Origin: Saccharomycopsis fibuligera x Saccharomycopsis cf. fibuligera
Lineage: Eukaryota > Ascomycota > Saccharomycetes > Ascoideales > Saccharomycopsidaceae
NCBI GenBank assembly: GCA_001936135.1
Contig: CP012809.1
Location: 2,715,501 to 2,779,500, forward strand
Direction: 5' to 3'
Length of the DNA: 64,000 nucleotides
Shown here: one piece after another, positions 8,407-17,841 of the stretch
Layout: every line of letters begins with the position of its first letter
Numbering within the stretch: position 1 is the stretch's first letter
Notes under the pieces: generated by a model
What the model was told of the DNA's origin: nothing
What the model saw: the letters and a program-made list of their open reading frames with translations, nothing else
The model's database searches: none
Program-made: the position numbers and the translations under genes

Positions 8407-10122
8407 ATGTCCGTGGTTTCCAATATCAAATTCAAGGCAAAGAAAGTGTTTAGGAAGATCACTACTAAAGAAGGACTCATTGGTGATTATGATTATGCCT
8501 ACTTATTCACCCCAAAAATCCCTTTTGTATCCAAAGCTGAAAAAATTCAACCTTTTTTCCCTCTTGATGCAGAAATGCCAATATTGCTCGGGTTGATATT
8601 GGGGCTTCAACACGCTTTAGCAATGTTGGCCGGTGTGGTTACGCCGCCATTGATCATCGCCAGTTCTGCTAACTTGACTACCGAGCAAGAACAATATTTG
8701 GTTTCCGTTGCATTGATTGTCTCTGGTCTTTTGTCCTTGGTGCAGATTACCAGAATTCGTATCCCAGGTACTCCATACTATATCGGCACTGGTTTGATTT
8801 CTGTCGTGGGCACTTCTTTCACTACGTTAACAATTGTCTCCAAGGCATTCCCAATGATGTACAAGAGCGGCGAGTGTCCTGTCTCTTCTGATGGTACTAA
8901 GCTTCCTTGTCCTGATGGATATGGTAAAATCCTTGGCACGACGTGTGTTTGTGCATTGCTTGAAATTGCTTGCTCCTTTTTACCTCCAAAATTATTGCAA
9001 AAAGTGTTTCCCCCATTAGTCACTGGTCCAGTTGTGCTACTTATTGGTATTGAGTTGATATCATCAGGTTTTGAGGATTTGGTTGGCGGTTCTTCTTGTG
9101 TTGGCACTACTTGTCCTGCTTCATCGTCCGCCCCTCATCCATTGACTTGGGGTTCAGCCCAGTTTATCGGTTTGGGTTTCTTGGTTTACACCGTGATCAT
9201 TATTTGTGAAAGATGGGGCGCTCCAATCATGAAGTCTATGGCCGTGATTGTGGGCTTATTGGTTGGTTGTATCGTTGCTGCTGCTTGTAACTACTTTGAC
9301 AGATCCGGAATTGATTTGGCTCCAGCCGCCACTTTCATGTGGGTTCACACTTTCAAATTGGGTATCTATGGACCAGCAGTGCTCCCATTCTTGGCGATGT
9401 ACCTAGTTCTCATGATGGAAGCTATTGGTGATATTACTGCCACTTGTGATGTCTCAAGATTGCCAGTTGAAGGTGAAGAATACGAATCTAGAATTCAAGG
9501 TGGTATTCTTTCTGATGGGCTCTGTGGCGGCATTCTTTCTGGTTTATGTACGATAACCCCAGCATCTGTCTTTGCTCAAAATAACGGTGTTATTTCCATT
9601 ACCAAATGTGCCAGTAAAACAGTTGGTTACTGGGGTTGTTTCTTTTTAATCCTCATGGGTATTTTCTCCAAATTTGCTGCTGCTTTAGTCTCCATTCCTA
9701 AAGCAGTCTTGGGTGGTATGACCACTTTCCTTTTCACTTCAGTTGCAGTTTCCGGCTTGGCTATTATTTCTACCACTGGTATGACAAGAAGAGACAGATT
9801 TGTCCTAACTGCCAGTTTGATGTGGGGTTTTGGTGCCACTTTGGTTAGTGACTGGTTTGATAACTTTTTCGGCTACAATGGTAACAATGATGGCTTGACT
9901 GGTTTGTTGAATGCCATTGTCTTAGTTATGGAAACTGGTTTTGCCGTTACCGGGTTTATTGGGGTGTTCTTAAACCTTTTGATTCCACAAGAAGCAGATG
10001 AAGATGATTCTGAGGAATTAGTTAGTGTTCGTTCTACCCGCTCTAGACACTTGGAAGGTACTGAAGTTTTCCCTAAAGACGAAGTTTCCCAAGAGGGCGA
10101 AAAGGATAAATCATCCAAGTGA
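8407..10122 (+). CDS. XUT1: Purine (xanthine/uric acid) permease, NAT/NCS2 family
   Basis: A 571-residue plasma-membrane symporter of the nucleobase-ascorbate transporter family, related to Candida albicans Xut1 and Aspergillus UapA/UapC. About 14 membrane segments are expected. The QH motif of TM1 (LGLQHALAML) and the NAT signature QNNGVISITK at residues 391-400 are intact. The signature Gln391 and Asn392 line the substrate site in UapA. The first lumenal loop contains the Cys-rich segment SGECPVSSDG, as in fungal Uap proteins. The C-terminal tail is charged and probably cytosolic. I chose the ATG at 8407; a GTG two codons upstream is not needed. Purine uptake for nitrogen fits the upstream GATAA cluster and the presence of DAL3 and DCG1 in this window. 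Substrate range (xanthine, urate) is inferred from family. Confidence 0.93.
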   Translation: MSVVSNIKFKAKKVFRKITTKEGLIGDYDYAYLFTPKIPFVSKAEKIQPFFPLDAEMPILLGLILGLQHALAMLAGVVTPPLIIASSANLTTEQEQYLVSVALIVSGLLSLVQITRIRIPGTPYYIGTGLISVVGTSFTTLTIVSKAFPMMYKSGECPVSSDGTKLPCPDGYGKILGTTCVCALLEIACSFLPPKLLQKVFPPLVTGPVVLLIGIELISSGFEDLVGGSSCVGTTCPASSSAPHPLTWGSAQFIGLGFLVYTVIIICERWGAPIMKSMAVIVGLLVGCIVAAACNYFDRSGIDLAPAATFMWVHTFKLGIYGPAVLPFLAMYLVLMMEAIGDITATCDVSRLPVEGEEYESRIQGGILSDGLCGGILSGLCTITPASVFAQNNGVISITKCASKTVGYWGCFFLILMGIFSKFAAALVSIPKAVLGGMTTFLFTSVAVSGLAIISTTGMTRRDRFVLTASLMWGFGATLVSDWFDNFFGYNGNNDGLTGLLNAIVLVMETGFAVTGFIGVFLNLLIPQEADEDDSEELVSVRSTRSRHLEGTEVFPKDEVSQEGEKDKSSK

Positions 10123-10899
10123 TCCAACATCTCGCATAGATTGTTCTTTAGATTTTTTTTTTTTTTTTTTTTTTTTTTAGTTTAATTCTTTTTCCTCTTC
10201 GTTTCATATAGTTTTATTATCGTATCTATTAGTTTGCTCTTTCTCATGTTGCTTTATTTTTAGTTCTTTGTTTATTCTCGGTACTCTTTCGCTTGTTCTT
10301 GATTTAATGAAAAAATTATAACTGTTTATACTTTTTGCTTAGCGTGTTTCAAAACGTCTTTTTTGTATATTGATTTTACCTGCAAGCTTGCTGGATTTTT
10401 CTTTTGGTTCTTGATTGTGATATCGCAGAACTTATAAAGATGACAGCGCCTAAAATTACAGCTCAAGAGCAACCAATATGCTGACTGTAGGTATTATATT
10501 CTTACCGGCTTTCAATGATAATTTATGATTGCTAATTTACAGAAAAACTAGCGAGTGATATATCAAAATTAATGAAAAGAAGGGGAAGGAGACTTTACTT
10601 TTGCTTTTAGTCTGAAAACTTGAACTTTACCCTTTCGCACTCCCGCTGCATGTCTAATGGCACTGCAAAAAATCAACATGCTCAGTCAGCACTGCCAATT
10701 TTGAAAAAAACCACACCAACAAGAGACAGAGCGTTATCAAAAACCTATAACAATTATCCAATTACAAAACGGAAATTAAAAGTAAATAACAAAACAATTC
10801 CATGAGTTCCATGTATGTCTATTTATTATATATTTACATGACTTTGAAATGCCAATGATAAGGTTGATTGTTGATGAAGATCACAACTAAATTATCATA
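10123..10899. other. Convergent intergenic region, XUT1 / COX18
   Basis: A 26-base T run at 10153-10178 lies just after XUT1 and probably belongs to its 3' end-formation region. A 61-codon open frame at 10620-10805 lacks an ATG at its start and resembles nothing known. No gene supported. Confidence 0.5.
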
Positions 10900-12279
10900 T
10901 TACAAATTCCGCTGACTCGTCTGGTTGAGTTCCAACTGAAGCAAATCATCAAGTTGTTTAGTGTCTCTTTTTTCTACTGCTTTGCTCGCATCACTAACTT
11001 TAGCAGCAGCATCAGCAGCAGCAGCAGTGTTCACATTTTCAGCAACGGAACGAGTAGAAGCAGTCTCCACATAAGGCAGAACTGCATTCGTTCCTGTTTG
11101 CTTAACAATGTTTTTCTCGTTAATCATAAAATGCTCTGGGCTACCGGCGCCGTAAAAATTCTCCTTAAGTGGCCACAAGTATTGAAACACAACATTTTGA
11201 CATAATGAGAAAACGTTGGAACTGATCCAGTACAATACCAAAATCCCCGGAGCTTGGGAACTGATACCCATGAGGAAAATTACCGAAAGTCTCGAAATAT
11301 TCAAAATTGAATCAAATACTGTAAGCCTGTTTGAGAAGGTGTCTTTAACAAAGCTCAGAGAATGGAATTTGCTTGGGTTGTATCTTGCAAGAAGCTCAAT
11401 GTTAGTTAATGATGCAAGACCAAGCATCACTGGAAGCACCCCGTATGGATCAGCGTGCGACAAGTCCGTGAACCAAAACAAACCTTCATTAAGCAATGTT
11501 GGTTCCACTTTGTCTGTGGTTGATGAGATTAAAAAACTATTCCAACCGGATAAATTTCGCATACTGAGTGAAAGTACAATCCAAAGAGGGATTTGAAGTA
11601 ATGGTAACGTGAAATTCTTCCATGCCTGGCAATGGTTTTCTTTATAGAGTTTTTTTTGTCTGTTGCGCTTCTCTTTGGCAGAAAGAAGAACCACTTGCTC
11701 ATAAGTGAGGGCAGCCATCGGATCATTCGTTGCAACGACAAGGGGATCTTTAGTACTGCTATTACTATTGGTATTGTTGTCAGTACTATTTGGGGTGATT
11801 GGCATAGCGGTGGCCCGGTTTCGAAGCATCATTTTACTCATTAAGTTAAACTTGAGAATTGGATACATTGCATCAAGGATCGGCCTTAGCTGTTGTTGCT
11901 TAACCATTCTTTTTCTATTGAGGATTGCCAACGGGAGTGTGATTGTGGATCTGAAAACTATTGTAGTGAGCGGGATCAAAGCCCACCATGGTAACCCTAA
12001 GTTGTTATGCAAGTTTACAAATGATGCGGTAAGTGACTCTATTGTCGTCGTGAGGTCTGAGAAGTTTCTTTTGTTCTTAGTATTAGTTACAATAATTGGC
12101 GATGGCGATGTTGACATTATTCCGATATTTGATCTTGGCACGATCGTGGCTCTTTTCGATGAGGCTCTGGATAGGCTCAGAAACTGGCGGATTATGGAAG
12201 TGGCATTTTTTTTCACAGTGCGATGATACAGCTGCTGGTGCCTAAGCAGCCCTATTAAAGGCTGTATTGCAATATTCAT
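10900..12279 (-). CDS. COX18: Mitochondrial inner-membrane insertase Cox18/Oxa2
   Basis: A 459-residue member of the Oxa1/YidC/Alb3 family. It inserts and exports the C-terminal tail of Cox2 during cytochrome oxidase assembly. The N-terminal 80 residues are basic and hydroxylated, as expected for a mitochondrial presequence. The first membrane segment GLPWWALIPLTTIVFRS is followed by the basic matrix segment LNRKRMVKQQQLRP. The paired segments PLLQIPLWIVLSLSMRNL, YGVLPVMLGLASL and GILVLYWISSNVFSL complete the conserved core. The matrix loop carries an Asn/Thr-rich insertion and the lysine-rich KEKRNRQKKLYKE. LPWWALIP resembles Cox18 more than Oxa1, and there is no long Oxa1-type ribosome-binding coiled coil. 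The start ATG lies 364 bases from SPT4, a divergent pair. Confidence 0.88.
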   Translation of the reverse strand: MNIAIQPLIGLLRHQQLYHRTVKKNATSIIRQFLSLSRASSKRATIVPRSNIGIMSTSPSPIIVTNTKNKRNFSDLTTTIESLTASFVNLHNNLGLPWWALIPLTTIVFRSTITLPLAILNRKRMVKQQQLRPILDAMYPILKFNLMSKMMLRNRATAMPITPNSTDNNTNSNSSTKDPLVVATNDPMAALTYEQVVLLSAKEKRNRQKKLYKENHCQAWKNFTLPLLQIPLWIVLSLSMRNLSGWNSFLISSTTDKVEPTLLNEGLFWFTDLSHADPYGVLPVMLGLASLTNIELLARYNPSKFHSLSFVKDTFSNRLTVFDSILNISRLSVIFLMGISSQAPGILVLYWISSNVFSLCQNVVFQYLWPLKENFYGAGSPEHFMINEKNIVKQTGTNAVLPYVETASTRSVAENVNTAAAADAAAKVSDASKAVEKRDTKQLDDLLQLELNQTSQRNL

Positions 12280-12643
12280 TATTTTCGCAGCAGATGAGTT
12301 TCACTGCATTGGTGACGTTATGTATAAAATATGCTGCTTATGCCCTGATCAAAGGAAATCACCCCATATTACCGTCTCTTCAAAAGTGTTTTCCAGTGTT
12401 CAATTTTCATGTTGTCGTGATTCTCAAGAATTTTTCACCGCCTCGGAATCATGCAATAGTCACATGGCCACTGTACCGGGAAAAATCTTGAAAAGCGCAT
12501 CACCATAAACAAATCTAAAATTGTAGTGTACTGAACATTGACGGCGCTGTAGTACTTGGTTTTGATTACACTTCCACAGCTAAATCAGTCGGTCAGCACC
12601 ACCACTCAACTAAACCGCCACAAATCACAGATAATAGACAGAA
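12280..12643. other. Divergent promoter region, COX18 / SPT4
   Basis: 364 bases between two start codons. Nothing is recognised beyond short AT-rich segments. Confidence 0.5.
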
Positions 12644-13109
12644 ATGTCATCCAGACAAGAAAGAGCCTGCATGTTATGCGGTATAATACAGACACAACAG
12701 GTACGTGCGGATCCGTTTCAAATTTCATGGCATATCATAAATTAAGTAACCTCAAGAGACTGCTTGAAATTATCACAGCAATATATGAGAGGTTAAATTT
12801 CAGTACAATCTTACTAACGTTAAATGACAGATATTTTTGCGAGACGGATGTCCAAATTGTGAAGAAGTGCTTAATTTTGCCGGTGACGATATATCTAATG
12901 TTGTTGAGTGTACGTCTCCATCATTTGAAGGTATCGTGGCTCTTGGCGAGCCAGGGGAAAGTTGGGTGGCTAAATGGCTCAGAATCGATAATTTTAGACC
13001 AGGATTATATGCGGTCAAAGTCAGTGGTAAACTTCCTGCCGATGTGGTGAATGATTTGGAAGCAAAGGGAATACAGTATAGACCTAGGGATGGTAGTGTT
13101 ACTGATTGA
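12644..13109 (+). CDS. SPT4: Transcription elongation factor Spt4, spliced gene
   Basis: The coding sequence joins 12644-12700 and 12831-13109 for 111 residues (S. cerevisiae 102). Exon 1 gives [19 protein letters not shown] and exon 2 continues [10 protein letters not shown]. Together they form the zinc finger Cys9, Cys12, Cys26, Cys29. [10 protein letters not shown] and the WVAKWL and PRDGS segments are nearly identical to known Spt4. Spt4 pairs with the NGN domain of Spt5 (DSIF) to support processive RNA polymerase II elongation and chromatin function. The 130-nt intron runs from GTACGT to GACAG, with a perfect TACTAAC at 12812-12818, in phase 0. The spacing between the Cys pairs matches Spt4 only when this exact join is made. 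Confidence 0.96.
12701..12830 (+). other. SPT4: SPT4 intron
   Basis: The donor is GTACGT, the branch point is TACTAAC at 12812-12818, and the acceptor is GACAG, 12 bases after the branch sequence. Confidence 0.95.
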
Positions 13110-13258
13110 GCGTTTTTAGGAAAAAACAAATAAAACAAAAGCAAACAAAAGCAAACAAACAAAAAAAAAAAAAAAAAGGGTGAGGAAGTACAACAAAAGC
13201 GTCTATCAATTCTGGCATATAATAACCATTGTTACTAGCAACATATTATAAGAGGATC

Positions 13259-13291
<33 letters not shown>

Positions 13292-13798
13292 TCTTGCTGC
13301 TGTGATTTGCAGTGACGAGCAGTTAAAAGCAATTTTGGTGTGGATGAACTAAGCTGTTCGCTTACTGAATGCACTGAGAGTCAAATTCATCATTAGGAAA
13401 GAAGGCCTTATTTTGAAAAATTCCTACGTAGGGATAAACGTATTCAATTTTTGTATAATTAAGAACGGCTAATTAAGTTATTATTACAATTTATTGTAAG
13501 ATTAAGTAAATTTTATCTAATTATTGTAAAGCAAAAGAAGGTAACGGCAAAAAATTATTGATTTAAAATGAGGCAAGTATAGCGATGTAAAATTGAGCGA
13601 GGGAAAAGCAGAAAAAAAAAGAACGAAAGCAAACTGGCAAAAAAGTAATGATTAAGGAATGATTATATAGCAAAAACTACGCTCTCTATTTAATTTTATA
13701 CTTTCAATTTTTTTCCTCTACCGGCTATTCAACTTTAATAACAATGTAGCAATTTTTAATATACAACAAGTTGAGTCGACAGAAGCTGCTCATCAAAT
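13110..13798. other. Convergent intergenic region, SPT4 / Dicer-like gene
   Basis: It contains an A-rich SPT4 3' end (A run near 13161-13177), a 29-base T run at 13261-13289, and an AT-rich segment at 13440-13560. No gene seen. Confidence 0.5.
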
Positions 13799-16144
13799 TC
13801 ACAATGCCGAATTAATTCCAAGCGACCTCAAACTTCTTTCATTTCTTAACGCCTGCATAGCGGCTCTTTGACTAGCTTTCTTCTTATTACTATCTATTCC
13901 CTCCCCCAACAATACTGAATTAAGATACACTTGAGCATGAGTATATCCATCACCCAATGTTCCGTACTTGTAATCTGGCACAAAACGTCTTTGTCCCGCT
14001 AGGGCATACAATCTGTTTTTGGCTCCATAATCTATACCATCTGGTCCAATTTGAGATTCCAAGTGTGATGATTTTAGTGCTGGTGTTGTAGGCTCTGCAC
14101 TGGTGTTGAGGTATGATGGTTCTCCTGATGCACCGGGTGTCACCACCTGTTGTTGTGGTTGTGGTGATGCTAGCGAATGTTGCGGATGTTGTGGGTACAT
14201 GCTTGACATGCTGGCCCTTAAGCGGACACCATATTGGTCAAAAAACAGATTTGCATTTGCATTAGCACTGGGGCAGAAGTTTGGATTGTTTGGATCGTTT
14301 GGATTGTTTGGATTGTTTGGATTGTTTGGATTGTTTGGATTGTTTAGATTGTTTGGATTGTTTAGATTGTTTGAATTAGTTTGAATGTTTGTTGTATGTT
14401 GCAAATAACTACTCATTGGGACGCGTCTTTGTATGGAAGTAGATTCAATATTTGCGCCTGGTTCATTATCCCAGATATCGAGCTGACCAGCGGCTCGTGG
14501 AGCTAATAAGCCATTATGAGAGGATACATAAGCATTACCACTACTCCCAGCAGCGCCAACATTAGCATTCGCACTATCAGCCCTAAAGTCTCGAGCTACA
14601 TCTATATTGGAAATTATATCTTTGCGATACGTAGCCATTGAGGGCGATGAGAGAGATGCTGGTATAGATGTTGCCATTGTAGAGCTAGGGTAGACAGACT
14701 TGGTATCAAGACCAGTATCCGTTAGCGTTTGCTTAGCTGAAACCATTGAACCAGACTCATCAAGCAGTCTTTCGCTACTGGAATCAGAAGACTCAAAAAG
14801 GTTGTTGGTTAATTTTCTTCTCTTTTCATGACCACCGCTATCGCCACCACCGCCAGCGGATGCCTTTCGGGCATCGGGTGGGAACCTAGCTAGGTTGTAC
14901 TGTGTTATCAATCCTTCAGTTATCCTATGGTTGCCAAATACTTCTGCAAGGCAATTTCTTTCTGCTTCACCAGAAGTATTTCCAAAATCTGCAGCAACAA
15001 ATTCATCACCAATCAAGAAGTCCACTTTAAAAGGTTTCTCAGTCTTTTTTAATTTAAAAATGATATTTAAGTTTTTCGCCTTTAGCTCCTTTGTGTAAAA
15101 ATCAATGCGTTTTGACAAGGTCTTGTCATTTTCTAAATCATCTCCGCGGGCTGGGTGAAATTCTTTGGTAGGAAAGATAGGTTTCAAATCGACTAATGCT
15201 CTAAAATGAGGTTCAAATAGAGTTAGTAGCCATTGTTTCAAGAGAATAATATTCAGAAACCGTTCGTTGAGATAAGCGCCAATATAAGATAAAAATATCT
15301 CGCTATGCAATTGGACCCTTTCCTCAGCATTGAATTCAGTATGAATCGAAGCACTGGCATTGTTGTAAGCAGTTCCGTTGTGTGATTGTTCATGTATACT
15401 TCTTTTCACCAATTCGTTAAACTCGTCGTAAGTGTTCAGTCTTAAGCACAATAGCAATTGTGATAGCTGGAAGTCTAACCCATAATCGGTAAACATTTTG
15501 GCAAAAGATTTATTAGAGCATACTTTTGACTGGTAGTCTATAATATCTTCATTAGAGAGTGTGCCGTATACCTCATTTAGGAGGGAGAAACTGAGAAAGT
15601 GTACCGCTGAGTATCCTATACTAAAAAATTTTCTGTTTTGTTCTTCTTGAGATTTCAAATAGCTAAGTGAGGAGTTGTCGATATTAGAAAGCTTTGAAGT
15701 TATCCCCTGTGCTATTAGAGAGTGGTAAAAAATGCTCAAGTATTGATCTTGTTGTTCCAAGTCTAGTAGGCTTGGTCTCAATAGAGATGAGCTATTAACT
15801 ACTTTATTGGTATAGTGATTCAACACCTGGTCAAGGCTATTCTCTTTGTAACTGAAATTCAAAATCTGTCTGAAAAGGTTCTCTGGGTCATCTTCGTACT
15901 TAGTTTTAATTCTTGAAGCAAGATTGATTTGGGATGTCTTGAGTATGTCCGCAAAAAATTTTGATTCTGTTTGATTTTCAGCAGTAGCAGTATTTGCCAA
16001 AGTCTTTGTTAAACGCTTGATAGTGTGTCGATTTGGCGCTTTATCAACCAATAGCTCAATGTTTGCCCTTAGTAGGTCAACGTCAAAACCAACGTTAATA
16101 AGCGTTTTTAGCAGCGGCGGTTGCAGCTGGGGCTCGTTTGACAT
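13799..16144 (-). CDS. CDL1: Dicer-like protein with degenerate RNase III domain and two dsRNA-binding domains
   Basis: A 781-residue protein with the order of budding-yeast Dicer: N-terminal helical region, RNase III fold (about 165-330), a first dsRNA-binding-like region (about 345-415), a disordered linker, and a clear C-terminal dsRBD (about 705-775, with SNKKKASQRAAMQAL). The RNase III catalytic residues are largely gone. The signature ExLGD corresponds to FSIGY (Glu to Phe174, Asp to Tyr178), and ADxFEAYLGA corresponds to SEIFLSYIGA (Asp to Glu282, Glu to Leu285). The linker holds an Asn-Asn-Pro repeat at about 585-622. C. albicans has an active Dcr1 and a second Dicer-like gene, CDL1 (recalled from memory); this is most likely the CDL1 type. 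A structural or dsRNA-binding role is inferred. ACGCGT lies upstream at 16510. Confidence 0.72.
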   Translation of the reverse strand: MSNEPQLQPPLLKTLINVGFDVDLLRANIELLVDKAPNRHTIKRLTKTLANTATAENQTESKFFADILKTSQINLASRIKTKYEDDPENLFRQILNFSYKENSLDQVLNHYTNKVVNSSSLLRPSLLDLEQQDQYLSIFYHSLIAQGITSKLSNIDNSSLSYLKSQEEQNRKFFSIGYSAVHFLSFSLLNEVYGTLSNEDIIDYQSKVCSNKSFAKMFTDYGLDFQLSQLLLCLRLNTYDEFNELVKRSIHEQSHNGTAYNNASASIHTEFNAEERVQLHSEIFLSYIGAYLNERFLNIILLKQWLLTLFEPHFRALVDLKPIFPTKEFHPARGDDLENDKTLSKRIDFYTKELKAKNLNIIFKLKKTEKPFKVDFLIGDEFVAADFGNTSGEAERNCLAEVFGNHRITEGLITQYNLARFPPDARKASAGGGGDSGGHEKRRKLTNNLFESSDSSSERLLDESGSMVSAKQTLTDTGLDTKSVYPSSTMATSIPASLSSPSMATYRKDIISNIDVARDFRADSANANVGAAGSSGNAYVSSHNGLLAPRAAGQLDIWDNEPGANIESTSIQRRVPMSSYLQHTTNIQTNSNNLNNPNNLNNPNNPNNPNNPNNPNDPNNPNFCPSANANANLFFDQYGVRLRASMSSMYPQHPQHSLASPQPQQQVVTPGASGEPSYLNTSAEPTTPALKSSHLESQIGPDGIDYGAKNRLYALAGQRRFVPDYKYGTLGDGYTHAQVYLNSVLLGEGIDSNKKKASQRAAMQALRNERSLRSLGINSAL
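14280..14375 (-). repeat. In-frame 9-base tandem repeat encoding Asn-Asn-Pro
   Basis: On the plus strand, units of TTGTTTGGA repeat about ten times with single-base variants. On the coding strand they give NNP with NNL and NDP variants. The array is in frame and lies in the linker between the two dsRNA-binding regions, so length changes would be tolerated. Confidence 0.9.
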
Positions 16145-16641
16145 TTTGTTGCTGAGGTTTGCACTATTCTAGAAAACAGTGTCTGCGCCAGCTCTGATGT
16201 ATCTCTTTTCTGATTTTGATGAGTGATAAGCGATGATCAGATTGTCTAAAATATAAAAACAGCCCGGTATCAAAGGTGAAGTAACATGTCAAGGACAGAT
16301 CTAAAGTCTGAGACTAGCTATCTACTCGAATGAAGGCTGGGAGGAATGGCGTGAAGAAGGGGACTGGTAGCATTCAATAGTCATTTTAGTAAGAAACGGT
16401 TTCGCAGAGATCATTAATCGATGGATGTTGTTTGTTCTCGGGCTCATGATCAGCAGTAGTTTTTCTTAAGCGCTGGACAAGCAGCGAGCGAGTGAGTATG
16501 CCCGAGCATACGCGTTCTTACGACGGCACTGTTAACAAGCACCAACCAAGGCTACACTCGTCGAGAACGTAAGCATGAATATTAATAAAGTCAATTTTTT
16601 AAATATATGCTGTCTATGGTCAGCTATCCACAACCAATAAT
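16145..16641. other. Promoter region of the Dicer-like gene and 3' flank of DAL3
   Basis: 497 bases between two minus-strand genes. They include a hairpin GTATGC-CCGA-GCATAC (16496-16511) that overlaps an ACGCGT hexamer. No gene seen. Confidence 0.5.
16510..16515. promoter_or_regulatory. ACGCGT (MluI cell-cycle box) upstream of the Dicer-like gene
   Basis: A perfect MBF-type hexamer about 365 bases before the ATG, at the edge of the GTATGC/GCATAC inverted repeat. A role in G1/S expression is inference only. Confidence 0.35.
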
Positions 16642-17337
16642 TTATGCATCCGAATCCAAAGCGAACTTCAAAGTAAATCCTGGATCAAAATAGCATTCCT
16701 GACAGTCATCGTCATCAACATCATTTTCGTTAACCAACACAGCAAAGTCAATGTAGTCCTCATCACTGCGCGTGCTCTTCTTATCACTTCCAAACTCCAG
16801 AGAAATGGCAATCATTGGAGCGTGCCAGGTGCCTGCCCCATACGTGACTGCTTGGTTCCCCATACAATAAAATGCCTCGATGGTGGCCGGGTCAGGCAAA
16901 TCCTGTTCGGAGCTCTTGTCGTCCAACGCACAAACGACAATGTAAGCGAGTTTGCTACTTGGGCGACCCATTGGGGTGAATGTTTGGGTGGAGTATGGAT
17001 GCCTTTCTAGCACTTTGCCCAAGTACTTGAAGCCTTTGGATCCGCTGTCTTGCTTATCAAGCGCACTCATTAAGTGGTTTGGTGGGAAGCACCTGAATAT
17101 GTTGAAATTTGTTCTAGATGGGTTTGTGCTGGATGATTTGACAAAATTGTTGACTGATTCAGACACTTTTCTGATTTTGATGGCGGTGCCGTAGTTAGCT
17201 CCTGCTTTGAGATTTCTGGCCTTTATTTCTTCGTCCGGAGACACAATAGAGCCAAACTTAGAGAATGCATCAATAGTAAGTTTCTTCACTGGGATCTCAG
17301 GATACGTGCTGTCTAGCTGGAAGGTCTTTAACACCAT
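16642..17337 (-). CDS. DAL3: Ureidoglycolate lyase
   Basis: A 231-residue cytosolic enzyme that splits ureidoglycolate into glyoxylate and urea, the last step of allantoin degradation before urea amidolyase. Family segments are LERHPYSTQTFTPMGR (substrate-side basic residues and His) and the YGAGTWHAP motif with the active-site His of the cupin-like barrel. The N-terminal PVKKLTIDAFSKFGSIV and the acid-rich tail also align with Dal3. It is about 36 residues longer than the S. cerevisiae enzyme, mostly in loops and the acidic region VNENDVDDDD. Upstream, within 165 bases of the ATG, are three GATAA cores, as expected for nitrogen catabolite control. XUT1 and DCG1 elsewhere in this window belong to the same purine/allantoin theme. 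Confidence 0.94.
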   Translation of the reverse strand: MVLKTFQLDSTYPEIPVKKLTIDAFSKFGSIVSPDEEIKARNLKAGANYGTAIKIRKVSESVNNFVKSSSTNPSRTNFNIFRCFPPNHLMSALDKQDSGSKGFKYLGKVLERHPYSTQTFTPMGRPSSKLAYIVVCALDDKSSEQDLPDPATIEAFYCMGNQAVTYGAGTWHAPMIAISLEFGSDKKSTRSDEDYIDFAVLVNENDVDDDDCQECYFDPGFTLKFALDSDA

Positions 17338-17841
17338 TTTTGGCTAATAAGTCAAAGCAGAATGTAGTTTTTTAAATATTAAGATGAATAGTTGGGGGTA
17401 GAGGTGATTTATGTTGGGCGGTTTGAAGTTTCCAGGGATGATAAGCTGATGGTGGACGTCAAATCGTTATCGTGGACACGAGCACCGGCTTACCGATAAG
17501 CATTGGAAGTACAATTGAGCGCATTTAGCCGGCGAAGATTGACATTGGTATCACATTGGGTTGACAGTCAGAAGGCTAGCTTGAGCTATTGGTACCAGTA
17601 CTCTATAAATCAAAAAGCAATAACTGTTATTATATACGAGCAGCTTTACTCTGCCAGAATGTAGAGAAATAGTCATCGAGAGTAACCATGGTGTGTGAAA
17701 GACCCATGGTAGCGGTGTAGCAAAGCTTATAGCGCATCGCCGGACAAAACAACAAAAAATGAAAGATGTGATAGGCAAACTCTTACAAGGGCAGTTAACT
17801 CTACTTTTACTACAAGTGAGAAGCGATACACAAGGCTTACA
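17338..17841. other. Divergent promoter region, DAL3 / UTR1
   Basis: 504 bases. The DAL3 side carries the GATAA cluster. A 75-codon minus-strand open frame (17551-17778) has no similarity and is probably chance. Confidence 0.5.
17440..17500. promoter_or_regulatory. GATAA cluster upstream of DAL3
   Basis: GATAA occurs at 17440-17444 and 17495-17499 on the plus strand and 17467-17471 on the minus strand, with ACCGGC at 17484-17489. The cluster starts about 100 bases before the DAL3 ATG, a typical place for Gat1/Gln3-type regulation. Confidence 0.5.

Noticed and set aside
10900-12279. OXA1 as the identity of the insertase gene
   Set aside because: The LPWWALIP segment and the lack of a long C-terminal ribosome-binding coiled coil favour Cox18/Oxa2.
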